From: Pseudomonadota bacterium
GTDB taxonomy: Bacteria > Pseudomonadota > Gammaproteobacteria > Burkholderiales > Rhodocyclaceae
Assembly: GCA_018240785.1 (NCBI GenBank)
Contig: JAFEFC010000020.1
Span: 1-64,000 of the forward strand
DNA: 64,000 bases
Direction: 5' to 3'
Shown here piece after piece: positions 12,304 to 19,743 of the stretch (the stretch's first letter is position 1; the number at the start of each line of letters is the position of its first letter). The translations under genes were made by a program, and so were the position numbers. The notes beneath the pieces are model-generated. The model saw only the letters and a program-made list of their open reading frames with translations, made no database searches and was not told where the DNA came from.

Positions 12304-12954
12304 TCAGTGGCCGTGCCGATGGTCGATCGCGTGCAGGAACTCGTTGCGCAGTTGTGCTGAATCGGCAAACACGCCGGACCATGCCTGCGTGACGACGCGC
12401 TCGTCGCCGCGGCGATCCTCGCCCAGCAGCAGGCAGAGCTGCTCGGCCTCGATCATGCAGGCCGCGCCGCGGGCCTTGCCGTGCTGCATCAGCGCGTCGG
12501 CGATGTCGCGCGTCATCCATTCCTGGTAGGTGAAGCGGTGCCCGATCGCGTCGACGAGGCGGGCGATGCGACCGAAGCCGTGCAGCCGCCCGCCCGGCAG
12601 GTAGGCGACATGGGCCACCCCACGAAACGGCACGAGATGGTGCGGACACACGCCATGCACGGCGATGCCACGGATCACCACGATGTCCTCCCTCGGGTCG
12701 GCGAAACCGTCCCCCAGCGCGGCGGCCGGGTCGAGCTCGTAGCCCCCGAGCAGCCGGCGCTGCCACAGCTCGCGCACGCGCTGCGCGGTGCGGCCGGTGT
12801 GCGCGGTGGCGGGGTCGATGCCGCAGGCGAGCAGCAGGTCGGTCACCGCACGCTCGAACGCGGCCGCGTCGAACGGTCCCTGGCGTGCAATGCCGATGCT
12901 GCCGGGCTGCGGCTCGTGGTGCTGGCAGTGGTCGTGATCGTCCGGTGTGGTCAT
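12304..12954 (-). CDS. folE: GTP cyclohydrolase I-family protein, divergent active site
   Basis: A 216-residue protein with the FolE T-fold: DPREDIVVIRGI, HGVCPHHLVPFRGVAHVAYL, RLVD, YQEWMT and the end RNEFLHAIDH. Zinc ligands equivalent to E. coli Cys110, His113 and Cys181 are present (CPHH and QLCL). However, the usual CEHH is CPHH, the catalytic His before the second Cys is Gln (EAEQLC), and the usual SK pair is GR. The normal reaction is GTP to 7,8-dihydroneopterin triphosphate for folate. Both ends are His-rich (DHDHCQHH; DHRHGH). It could be a true but diverged GCH-I or a paralogue with another role. It lies 73 bp from the kinase-like gene's 3' end. Confidence 0.8.
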   Translation of the reverse strand: MTTPDDHDHCQHHEPQPGSIGIARQGPFDAAAFERAVTDLLLACGIDPATAHTGRTAQRVRELWQRRLLGGYELDPAAALGDGFADPREDIVVIRGIAVHGVCPHHLVPFRGVAHVAYLPGGRLHGFGRIARLVDAIGHRFTYQEWMTRDIADALMQHGKARGAACMIEAEQLCLLLGEDRRGDERVVTQAWSGVFADSAQLRNEFLHAIDHRHGH

Positions 12955-13027
12955 CGTCGGATTCTCGCTGGGGAATACGGCGATGATACGCGCGATCCGC
13001 GCGTGGCCGGCAGTCGGAGGTTCCGGC

Positions 13028-13624
13028 TCAGGCGATGAACACCGGGTCGGAGAACACCAGCGTGCCGTCCTTGCGCATCATCAGGTTGTTGGCGTTGAGG
13101 ATGTCCGGCAGCACCTGGTATTCCTCGACGAAATCGGACAGGGCCTTCAAGGCGTCATGGATGCCCTGGTCGACATCCAGGGGTTGCTGCACCAGGTGGT
13201 AGAGCGCGATGCGCCCCATGTTGGAACCCAGCCGGCTCCATTGCGCGCAGCCTGCCCAGTAGAACTCGATCAGGCGCATCGCCAGGTCGGCGGCGGGCGA
13301 GCCTTCGGCGAGCGGATAAAGGCGTTCCATCTCGATCAGGTGCAGCGGATAGCCCGACAGCGCGCGACCGATGATGCCGTGGTCGGCATGGACGATGGGG
13401 AAATGCTTGCCGCGCGGACGGTCCTCGGCGGTGTAGAGGAAATAGTCGGCCGGCGAGCTGACGACCTTGTAGACCCGCTCGCCGTCGCCCTTGTCGAGCA
13501 CGATCGAGTATTCGCCGCGACCGATCTCCTTCTTGCCCTCGAGCAGCGGGTGCGCGGGCACCGGGTCGGGCAGCAAGATGGCCTCACGTCCCAGGCATGC
13601 CCGCGCGCGGGAAAGATCGATCAC
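13028..13624 (-). CDS. Hypothetical protein with minimal protein-kinase-like features
   Basis: A 198-residue soluble protein I do not recognise by name. The order of short motifs resembles a stripped-down kinase fold: a glycine-rich EIGRGEYSIVL near residue 34, YKVV with a candidate ATP lysine near 53, DILNANNLMM near 175 (catalytic-loop-like D-x4-N) and SDPVF near 193 (in place of DFG). It has no transmembrane segment. YrbL-type or phage-type small kinase-like proteins are possible relatives. It begins 17 bp after fabI on the same strand, so it is probably co-transcribed with it. Kinase activity is conjecture. Confidence 0.6.
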   Translation of the reverse strand: MIDLSRARACLGREAILLPDPVPAHPLLEGKKEIGRGEYSIVLDKGDGERVYKVVSSPADYFLYTAEDRPRGKHFPIVHADHGIIGRALSGYPLHLIEMERLYPLAEGSPAADLAMRLIEFYWAGCAQWSRLGSNMGRIALYHLVQQPLDVDQGIHDALKALSDFVEEYQVLPDILNANNLMMRKDGTLVFSDPVFIA

Positions 13625-13640
13625 GACGAACCTCTCCGTG

Positions 13641-14420
13641 TCAGGCCATGATGTTGTAGCCGGCGTCGACGAAATGCACGCCGCCCGAGATCAGGCGTCC
13701 GGCATCGGAGAAGAGGAATGCAGTCAGCGCGCCGATGTCTTCCGGCGTGACCAGCGCGTGCATGGGCGAGCGCTCCACCGCAGTGGCCATCAGGCCGTCG
13801 AAGCCGGCGATGCCCGAGGCGGCGCGCGTCATCAGCGGGCCGGGCGAGACGGCATTGACGCGGATGTTCTTCTGGCCCAGCTCGGCGGCCAGGTAACGGG
13901 TCGCAGCCTCGAGCGCGGCCTTGCACAGGCCCATCACCCCATAGTTGGGAATGACCTTTTCCGAACCGAGGTAGGTCATCGTCACCAGCGAGCCGCCGCC
14001 CGCCTTCTCCAGCAGCGGTTCCGCCTTCTTCGCCAGGCGCACGAAGGAATGGGTGGAGACGTCCATCGCCAGGGCAAAGCCGTCGGCGGAGGTATCGACC
14101 ACGCGGCCGTGCAGGTCGTCGCGCTTGGCGAACGCCATGCTGTGCAGCACGAAGTCGAGCTTGCCGTAGCGGGCATCGATCTCGGCGAAAGTGGCGTCGA
14201 GCGTTTCGGGCTGGGTGACGTCGAGCAGGAACACATCGGTGACGCCGAGTCGATTGATGACCGGCTCGATGAAGGCGCGCGTCTTCTCGTTCTGGTAGGT
14301 GATGATCAGCTTCGCGCCGGCTTGCGCGCAGGCTTCGGCAACACCGGTGGAAATCGATTTTTCGTTGGCGATGCCGGTGATCAGGCCCACCTTGCCTTCG
14401 AGGTTGATGATCGGGGTCAT
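13641..14420 (-). CDS. fabI: Enoyl-[acyl-carrier-protein] reductase [NADH] FabI
   Basis: A 259-residue short-chain dehydrogenase that reduces enoyl-ACP in the last step of each fatty-acid elongation cycle. FabI-specific signatures are the GLITGIANEKSIS nucleotide-binding start, LDFVLHSMAFA, and the active-site Tyr-x6-Lys in PNYGVMGLCKAALE after TMTYLGSEKVIP. It closes with DAGYNIM. The start at 14420 is the one that fits the family; a longer frame to 14522 would pass through a regulatory region. Three CTGC-N3-GCAG-type repeats lie 50-160 bp upstream. This enzyme class is the triclosan target. Confidence 0.95.
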   Translation of the reverse strand: MTPIINLEGKVGLITGIANEKSISTGVAEACAQAGAKLIITYQNEKTRAFIEPVINRLGVTDVFLLDVTQPETLDATFAEIDARYGKLDFVLHSMAFAKRDDLHGRVVDTSADGFALAMDVSTHSFVRLAKKAEPLLEKAGGGSLVTMTYLGSEKVIPNYGVMGLCKAALEAATRYLAAELGQKNIRVNAVSPGPLMTRAASGIAGFDGLMATAVERSPMHALVTPEDIGALTAFLFSDAGRLISGGVHFVDAGYNIMA

Positions 14421-14470
14421 GCTTGCTCCTGCTTCGAGGATGGGGAAACTCGGGCGATAGTGTGGATTTA

Positions 14471-14581
14471 ATGCATTGCAGCATCCGCGTCGTGCGTCAC
14501 GGAGATCGTGTAAATCCGCCACGGGCGTGGTATTTAATTCCTGCCTTGCAGGTTATACATGAAGTATATTCTGCATTGCAG
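14471..14581. promoter_or_regulatory. Cluster of three CTGC-N3-GCAG-type inverted repeats (candidate PhaR operators)
   Basis: Copies lie at 14471-14481 (ATGCATTGCAG, one mismatch), 14541-14551 (CTGCCTTGCAG) and 14571-14581 (CTGCATTGCAG); the first and third share an exact 13-bp core 100 bp apart. The surrounding DNA is unusually A+T-rich for this genome, with possible -10 elements (TATACA at 14554, TATATT at 14565). The pattern equals the CTGC-N3-GCAG site reported for the polyhydroxyalkanoate repressor PhaR. It lies between the divergent fabI and HAD genes and could control either. Confidence 0.6.
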
Positions 14582-14624
14582 CATTCATGCATCGACCTCG
14601 CAGTTCTTCCTCTCCCGGCCAGAC

Positions 14625-15122
14625 ATGACAAGGCACACCTACATCTTCATGGACTTCGACGGCGTCACCCATCCCTGGGGCGAAGTCGAGGACTTTCGCA
14701 GCCTGCCGCTGATCGAGGCGGTGGTGCGCGAGTTCGATGAGGCGCGCATCGTCATCTCGTCGGACTGGCGCATGCTCTTCTCGCTCGAAAAGCTCAAGGC
14801 GCGCTTCGCCGAAGACATCCGGCCGCGGATCGCCGGCGCGTCGCCGCATCTGCTGCCCAAGCACGGTGCCGAGCTGCACGGCCTGCGCGAACGCGAGGCC
14901 ATGCTGTGGCTGTCGCAGCACGAGCCCAAGGTCGACGCCACGGCCTGGTGCGCGATCGACGATGCCCCCGGCAACTGGATGTCGCGCTCGCGGCTGCTGC
15001 TGACCGACTTCAAGCGCGGCTTCACCGAGGAGGATGCGCAAGCGCTGCGGCGCATGCTGGGCAGCTTCCGCGACGGCGAAATCGAGCAGCCGCTGCGGCG
15101 CACGCCTTCGCTCTGGGCCTGA
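14625..15122 (+). CDS. HAD-like domain protein
   Basis: A 165-residue protein with HAD-superfamily motifs: FMDFDGVTHPWG (motif I, two Asp), VISSDWR (motif II Ser) and AWCAIDDAPGNW (motif IV acidic pair). It resembles stand-alone HAD proteins of the kind annotated as HAD-like in the Swiss-army-knife RNA-repair group, but no substrate can be assigned. The start is the ATG at 14625, which places the HAD core at residue 8; a longer frame from 14559 runs through the operator cluster. It is divergent from fabI, and the operator cluster ends 43 bp before its start codon. Confidence 0.75.
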   Translation: MTRHTYIFMDFDGVTHPWGEVEDFRSLPLIEAVVREFDEARIVISSDWRMLFSLEKLKARFAEDIRPRIAGASPHLLPKHGAELHGLREREAMLWLSQHEPKVDATAWCAIDDAPGNWMSRSRLLLTDFKRGFTEEDAQALRRMLGSFRDGEIEQPLRRTPSLWA

Positions 15123-15225
15123 CCCGCAGGGTGGAGCCGCACCGCGCAGCGTGATCCAGTGCGCTGATGCGCGCGGCGCCGACAGGCATACTCGCCCGTC
15201 CTCCCACGGACGGCCAGCGAGAACC

Positions 15226-16569
15226 ATGCCCAGCGGACTCAAGTTGTCGGAACTGATTGGCGCCCTCAGCCACGCCCTCGATATCACCGAGGGCCAGCCC
15301 GAGGGCCATTGCGTGCGCTGCTGCTGGATCGGCATGCATGTCGGGCGCGAGATCGGCCTCGACGAGCATGCCTTGTGGGAGCTCTACTACACGCTGCTGC
15401 TCAAGGACCTCGGCTGCAGCAGCAATGCGGCGCGCATCTGCGAGCTGTACCTGACCGACGACCTCGCGTTCAAGCGCGACTTCAAGTGGGTCGACGGCAC
15501 GCTGCCGCAGGTGCTGCGCTTCGTGGTCGGCCATACCGGGCTGCGCGGCACGCTCGCCGAGCGCTTCCGCACGATGCTGACGATCTTTCGCGACGGCGAC
15601 GACATTGCCCAGGAGCTGATCCAGACCCGCTGCCAGCGCGGCGCGGAAATCGCACGCCAGTTGCGCTTCAGCGAAGGCGTGGCGCAGGGCATCCACGCGC
15701 TCGACGAGCACTGGGACGGCAGCGGCCGCCCCGACCGGCTGGTGGGCGAGGCGATTCCGGTTTATGCGCGAATTGCGCTGCTGGCGCAGGTGGTGGATGT
15801 GTTCCACACGGTGGAGGGCCCCGCGGGCGCGATGCAGGAGGCGCAGGCGCGCGCCGGGCGCTGGTTCGACCCGCGGCTGGTCGATGCGCTCGAGCGTGTC
15901 GCCGCACGGCCCGGCTTCTGGGGCCAGCTCGCTGCCGACGACGTGGACCGTGCCGTGTTCGGGCTCGAGCCTGGCCGCTTCGAGGTGCCGCTCGACGACG
16001 ATTACCTGGACGAGATCGCCGCCGCCTTCGGCCAGGTGGTCGATGCCAAGAGCCCCTACACGCAAGGCCATAGCGTGCGCGTGGCGCTGTACGCGGATCT
16101 CATCGCGGCGCAACTCGGCCTGTCGCCGGCGCGGCGGCGCTGGCTCAAGCGTGGCGCGCTGCTGCACGACGTCGGCAAGCTGGGGGTGAGCAATGCAGTG
16201 CTGGACAAGCCGGGCAAGCTCGACGCGGAGGAATGGGAGGCGGTGCAGCGCCATGCGGCCTACACCGAGGCCATCCTGTCGCGCATCGGCGCCTTCGGCG
16301 AGCTGGCGCGGGTGTCGGGCGCCCACCATGAACGGCTCGACGGCAAGGGCTATCCGCGCGGCCTGGGCGCGGACGACATCTCGCTCGAGACGCGCATCAT
16401 CACCACGGCCGACATCTTCGACGCGATCACCGCCGAGCGTCCCTATCGTGCGGCAGTTCCCATCCCCAGAACGCTCGAGATCATGGCCGAGAACGTCGGC
16501 ACCGCGATCGACGCACGGTGCTTCGATGCGCTCAGGCGCACCCTGGAGCGCGTGCCGCTCGCTGCCTGA
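15226..16569 (+). CDS. HD-GYP-domain phosphodiesterase with degenerate N-terminal HD domain
   Basis: A 447-residue cytoplasmic protein. The C-terminal HD-GYP domain has HSVRVALYADLIA, the metal pair in LLHDVGKLGV, HHERLDGKGYPRGL and DIFDAITAERPYR, as in enzymes that hydrolyse cyclic di-GMP. The N-terminal half (about 10-230) looks like a second, inactive HD domain: GHCVRCCWIGMHVGREIGL and LLLKDLGCSSNA, where HD is replaced by KD. No receiver or membrane segment is seen, so the input signal is unknown. The start is the ATG at 15226; the upstream extension overlaps the HAD gene's end in another frame. Confidence 0.9.
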   Translation: MPSGLKLSELIGALSHALDITEGQPEGHCVRCCWIGMHVGREIGLDEHALWELYYTLLLKDLGCSSNAARICELYLTDDLAFKRDFKWVDGTLPQVLRFVVGHTGLRGTLAERFRTMLTIFRDGDDIAQELIQTRCQRGAEIARQLRFSEGVAQGIHALDEHWDGSGRPDRLVGEAIPVYARIALLAQVVDVFHTVEGPAGAMQEAQARAGRWFDPRLVDALERVAARPGFWGQLAADDVDRAVFGLEPGRFEVPLDDDYLDEIAAAFGQVVDAKSPYTQGHSVRVALYADLIAAQLGLSPARRRWLKRGALLHDVGKLGVSNAVLDKPGKLDAEEWEAVQRHAAYTEAILSRIGAFGELARVSGAHHERLDGKGYPRGLGADDISLETRIITTADIFDAITAERPYRAAVPIPRTLEIMAENVGTAIDARCFDALRRTLERVPLAA

Positions 16570-16652
16570 GGGCGCGCACAGGGCGTGTCGGCGCATTGCC
16601 GCGCTTGCCCCGGCTAGGCACAATGGCGCCCTTCCTGTCCGCGCGCCGCCTC

Positions 16653-17429
16653 ATGTCCTCAACCGCCGAAACCGTCTTTCCCCCTGATCCGCTTGCTGCC
16701 TGGGTCGATATCGACCACCAGCGCCAGGCGGCCCGCATGGCGCAGGACGCCTTCGCCCGCGTGTTTCGCCTTACGGTGGGCGACTCCGAGGCGGTGCGCC
16801 GCGCCGGCGTGGACGAAATGCGCGGTGCGCTGCGCAACTGGGCGCAAGCGGCCGCATCGGAAGAGGGCCGCGCGCTGCGGCTGGCGTTGCTGATGAGCGG
16901 CATGGACCAGTGGGGGCTGGCGTGGTCGCAAGCCTTCGGCCTGGTCGCCATTCCCGGGCTGACCGAGCTGATCGGCGGGCTGCGCACCGGGCTCGACGCC
17001 GAGGACGAGGCGCGCTTCCTGCGCCAGTTCGAGGCGCTCGGCGCGGCGGAGGAAAACGCCATCGATTTCAAGGTCGAGCTGCGGCGCGGCATCCACCTGG
17101 CGCTGTGGCACTCGTCCATCGCCGCCGAGGAGCGCGACGAGGCGCTGCGGCTGGCCGGGCAGCTCGGCAGGCAGTTGCTCGCCCTGGTGCGCGACATGCC
17201 GCTTTCCGGCTGGCGCCTGGTGGCCGATGCGCTGGCGTCGATCCAGATCCGCTGCCTGGCCGACGGCCTGGCCAGCGAAGGCCTGGCGCAGGAAGCGACG
17301 CAGGCCCTGTTCGGCGCGCTGTCGCGGGAGCTGCCGGCTGAGCAGCGCAACGTGGTGATGGCCCATGCGGGGCGCGCGGTGATCGCCTGGCAGCAGGCAA
17401 ACCGCGCGGCGTCGCCCACGGTGCACTGA
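16653..17429 (+). CDS. Conserved hypothetical protein, all-alpha
   Basis: A 258-residue protein I cannot name. It is rich in Ala, Leu, Arg and acidic residues and should be almost entirely helical, with amphipathic stretches and only one mildly hydrophobic segment around LAWSQAFGLVAIPGLTELI. No signal peptide or metal-binding motif is seen. Its G+C-biased codon use matches its neighbours. It follows the HD-GYP gene by 83 bp and precedes yaeQ by 16 bp, so it probably shares a transcript with yaeQ and acpH. The ATG at 16653 is chosen; an upstream in-frame ATG overlaps the HD-GYP gene. Confidence 0.7.
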   Translation: MSSTAETVFPPDPLAAWVDIDHQRQAARMAQDAFARVFRLTVGDSEAVRRAGVDEMRGALRNWAQAAASEEGRALRLALLMSGMDQWGLAWSQAFGLVAIPGLTELIGGLRTGLDAEDEARFLRQFEALGAAEENAIDFKVELRRGIHLALWHSSIAAEERDEALRLAGQLGRQLLALVRDMPLSGWRLVADALASIQIRCLADGLASEGLAQEATQALFGALSRELPAEQRNVVMAHAGRAVIAWQQANRAASPTVH

Positions 17430-17445
17430 GCGGAGTCCGCTGCCG

Positions 17446-17994
17446 ATGGCACTCAAAGCCACCATCTACAAGGCCGAGCTGCAGATCGCCGACATGGACC
17501 GCGGCTACTACGGCGACCATGCGCTGACGATCGCGCGCCATCCGTCGGAGACCGACGAGCGCATGATGGTCCGCCTGCTCGCCTTCGCCCTGTTCGCCGA
17601 TCCGGCGCTCGCTTTCGGCAAGGGGCTGTGCGTGGATGACGAGCCCGACCTGTGGCAGCGTGACCTCACTGGTGCCATCGAGCGCTGGATCGACGTCGGC
17701 CAGCCCGACGAGAAGTGGATCCGCAAGGCCTGCGGTCGCGCCGACGAGGTGGTGGTGGTCAGCTACGGCCGCGCCGCCGACATCTGGTGGAGCGGCGTGC
17801 GCGACAAGCTCGGCCGCCAGGACAAGCTCGTTGTGCTGAACCTGCCGCCCGAGGCGGCGCCCGATCTCGCGCGCCTCACTGAGCGCAGCATGCGCCTGCA
17901 ATTCACCATCCAGGACGGCCACGTCTTGGTCACCAATGGCCGCGACACGGTGCAGGTCGAGCCTCAGGTGCTGATGGCGCGCGGACGGCGCTGA
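17446..17994 (+). CDS. yaeQ: YaeQ-family protein
   Basis: A 182-residue protein of the YaeQ family, which has a PD-(D/E)XK nuclease-like fold. Family segments are ALKATIYKAELQIADMDR at the start, HPSETDERMMVRLLAFALFA, GLCVDDEPDLWQRD, GQPDEKWIRKACGRA and a closing IQDGHVLVTNGRDTV. E. coli YaeQ was first noted as a suppressor of loss of the RfaH antiterminator, but the biochemical role is not established. It sits between the helical hypothetical gene and acpH with gaps of about 17 bp on each side. Confidence 0.93.
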   Translation: MALKATIYKAELQIADMDRGYYGDHALTIARHPSETDERMMVRLLAFALFADPALAFGKGLCVDDEPDLWQRDLTGAIERWIDVGQPDEKWIRKACGRADEVVVVSYGRAADIWWSGVRDKLGRQDKLVVLNLPPEAAPDLARLTERSMRLQFTIQDGHVLVTNGRDTVQVEPQVLMARGRR

Positions 17995-18011
17995 GCCGAC
18001 GGGCGGACGCG

Positions 18012-18617
18012 ATGAACTTTCTTGCGCATGCCTATCTGGCCGGTCCGCTGGCGACCGACCGCATCGGCGGCGTGATCGGCGACTTCGTCAAGGGCTGGCT
18101 GGATCCGCTGCCGCCGGGCATGGACGCCGGGCTGGCCGCAGGCGTGATGCTGCACCGGCGCATCGACAGCTTTGCCGACACGCATGGCGCCTTCCGTCGC
18201 AGCCGCGCGCGCATCAGCGCGGAACGGCGCAGGGTGGGCGGCATCATGGTGGACCTCTTCTATGACCACTTCCTGGCGTGGCACTGGTCGCAGTTCAGCG
18301 ACGAGCCGTTGGCCGATTTCACCACCCAGACCTACCGGCTGATCGCCGATTACCCGGAGGCGCTGCCGGAATCGTTTGCACCGGTGTTCGAGCGCATGGC
18401 CGCGCACGACTGGATGGCGAGCTATCGCGAGGTCGACAACGTCGCCCGCGTGCTCGATCGCATGGCTGAACATCGGCTGCGCCGTCCCAACCCACTGGCG
18501 GGGGCGGGTGAGGAGCTGTTGCGCGACTACGCCGGCTTCGAGGCGGATTTCTTCGAATTCGTGGCGGACGCGCGTGATTTCGCCGCGTCGGTGAGGGCGG
18601 CGCGGCCCGGCACCTGA
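18012..18617 (+). CDS. acpH: Acyl-carrier-protein phosphodiesterase (ACP hydrolyase)
   Basis: A 201-residue cytoplasmic enzyme that removes the 4'-phosphopantetheine arm from holo-ACP. It has the family N terminus MNFLAHAYLAGPLATDRIGG, followed by VIGDFVKG, GVMLHRRIDSFADTH and DLFYDHFLAWHW, which carry the conserved Asp and His residues of this HD-related metalloenzyme. Length matches the E. coli enzyme closely. It ends the short yaeQ-acpH unit and converges on srkA with about 13 bp between the stops. Confidence 0.93.
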   Translation: MNFLAHAYLAGPLATDRIGGVIGDFVKGWLDPLPPGMDAGLAAGVMLHRRIDSFADTHGAFRRSRARISAERRRVGGIMVDLFYDHFLAWHWSQFSDEPLADFTTQTYRLIADYPEALPESFAPVFERMAAHDWMASYREVDNVARVLDRMAEHRLRRPNPLAGAGEELLRDYAGFEADFFEFVADARDFAASVRAARPGT

Positions 18618-18630
18618 AGCGCTCGCCCGC

Positions 18631-19629
18631 TCATGCCGGGCGCAGCGGCGGCTCGTCCATCAGCGCGATCTGCTCGCGCAGCTCGAGCACCCGGTCCTGC
18701 CAGTAGCGCTGGGTGTTGAACCACGGAAAGGCGGCCGGAAAGGCGGGGTCGTCCCAGCGCCGGGCGAGCCAGGCCGAATAGTGGAGCAGGCGCAAGGTGC
18801 GCAGGGCTTCCACCAGGTGCAGCTCGCGCGGCGAGAACTCCATGAAGTCCTCGTAGCCGGCAAGCACGTCGGCAAGCTGGCGCGACATCTCCTGACGCTC
18901 GCCCGACAGCAGCATCCACAGGTCCTGCACTGCCGGGCCCATGCGGGCATCGTCGAAGTCGACGAACTGCGGTCCGACGAAGGGGGCGCGCTCGTCCGCC
19001 TGCCACAGTACATTGCCCAGGTGGCAGTCGCCGTGCAGCCGCAGTCGGCGCACCTGGCCGGCGCGATCGAAGGCGCGCCGTACGCCGTCCAGCGCCTGTT
19101 CCACGCTGCTGCGCCAGGCCGGCAGCACGTCGGCCGGGATGAAGTCATGTTGCAGCAGCCAGTCGCGCGAGGCTTCGCCGAAGCTCGCGATGTCCAGCGC
19201 CGGCCGCGCGACGAAGGGACACAGCGCGCCGACGGCGTGGATGCGGCCGATGAAGCGTCCCATCCACTCCAGCGTGGCCGGGTCGGACAGCTCGGGCGCG
19301 CGGCCGGCGAGACGCGGGAACAGCGCGAAGCGCAGCCCGCCGTGGCGATGCAGCGTTCTTCCGTCGATGAGGAGCGGCGCCACCACCGGGATCTCGCGCT
19401 CGGCGAGTTCGGCGGTGAAAGCGTGCTCCTCCAGGATGGCCGCGTCGCTCCAGCGTCCGGGGCGGTAGAACTTGGCCACCACCATCGGCCCGTCCTCGAC
19501 GCCGATCTGATAGACACGATTCTCGTAGCTGTTGAGCGCCAGTTGGCGGCCGTCCGGGCGCAGGCCGACGCTTTCGATCGCGTCGAGCACGAAGTCGGGC
19601 GTCAGCACGGCGAACGGCGCCGGATCCAT
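18631..19629 (-). CDS. srkA: Stress response kinase A (YihE-type Ser/Thr kinase)
   Basis: A 332-residue aminoglycoside-phosphotransferase-fold kinase. Visible are the start PFAVLTPDFVLDAIESVGL, ALNSYENRVYQIG, VVAKFYRPGRW with the ATP lysine, catalytic LHGDCHLGNVLW and metal-binding FVDFDDARMGPA. In E. coli, SrkA phosphorylates proteins during envelope stress and limits stress-induced death. I chose the ATG at 19629 to match the family N terminus; an ATG at 19689 would add 20 residues. deaD lies 54 bp upstream on the same strand, so co-transcription is plausible. Confidence 0.9.
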   Translation of the reverse strand: MDPAPFAVLTPDFVLDAIESVGLRPDGRQLALNSYENRVYQIGVEDGPMVVAKFYRPGRWSDAAILEEHAFTAELAEREIPVVAPLLIDGRTLHRHGGLRFALFPRLAGRAPELSDPATLEWMGRFIGRIHAVGALCPFVARPALDIASFGEASRDWLLQHDFIPADVLPAWRSSVEQALDGVRRAFDRAGQVRRLRLHGDCHLGNVLWQADERAPFVGPQFVDFDDARMGPAVQDLWMLLSGERQEMSRQLADVLAGYEDFMEFSPRELHLVEALRTLRLLHYSAWLARRWDDPAFPAAFPWFNTQRYWQDRVLELREQIALMDEPPLRPA

Positions 19630-19743
19630 CGTCGGTTCAGCGACAATTGCAGGCGCAACCGCCAGCCTGCGGGGGCGGCGGCCGGTCATCGTGCGATGCG
19701 CTCCATCCCGAGCGGGGTGCAGTGCATCGCTTCAGGCACGGTC

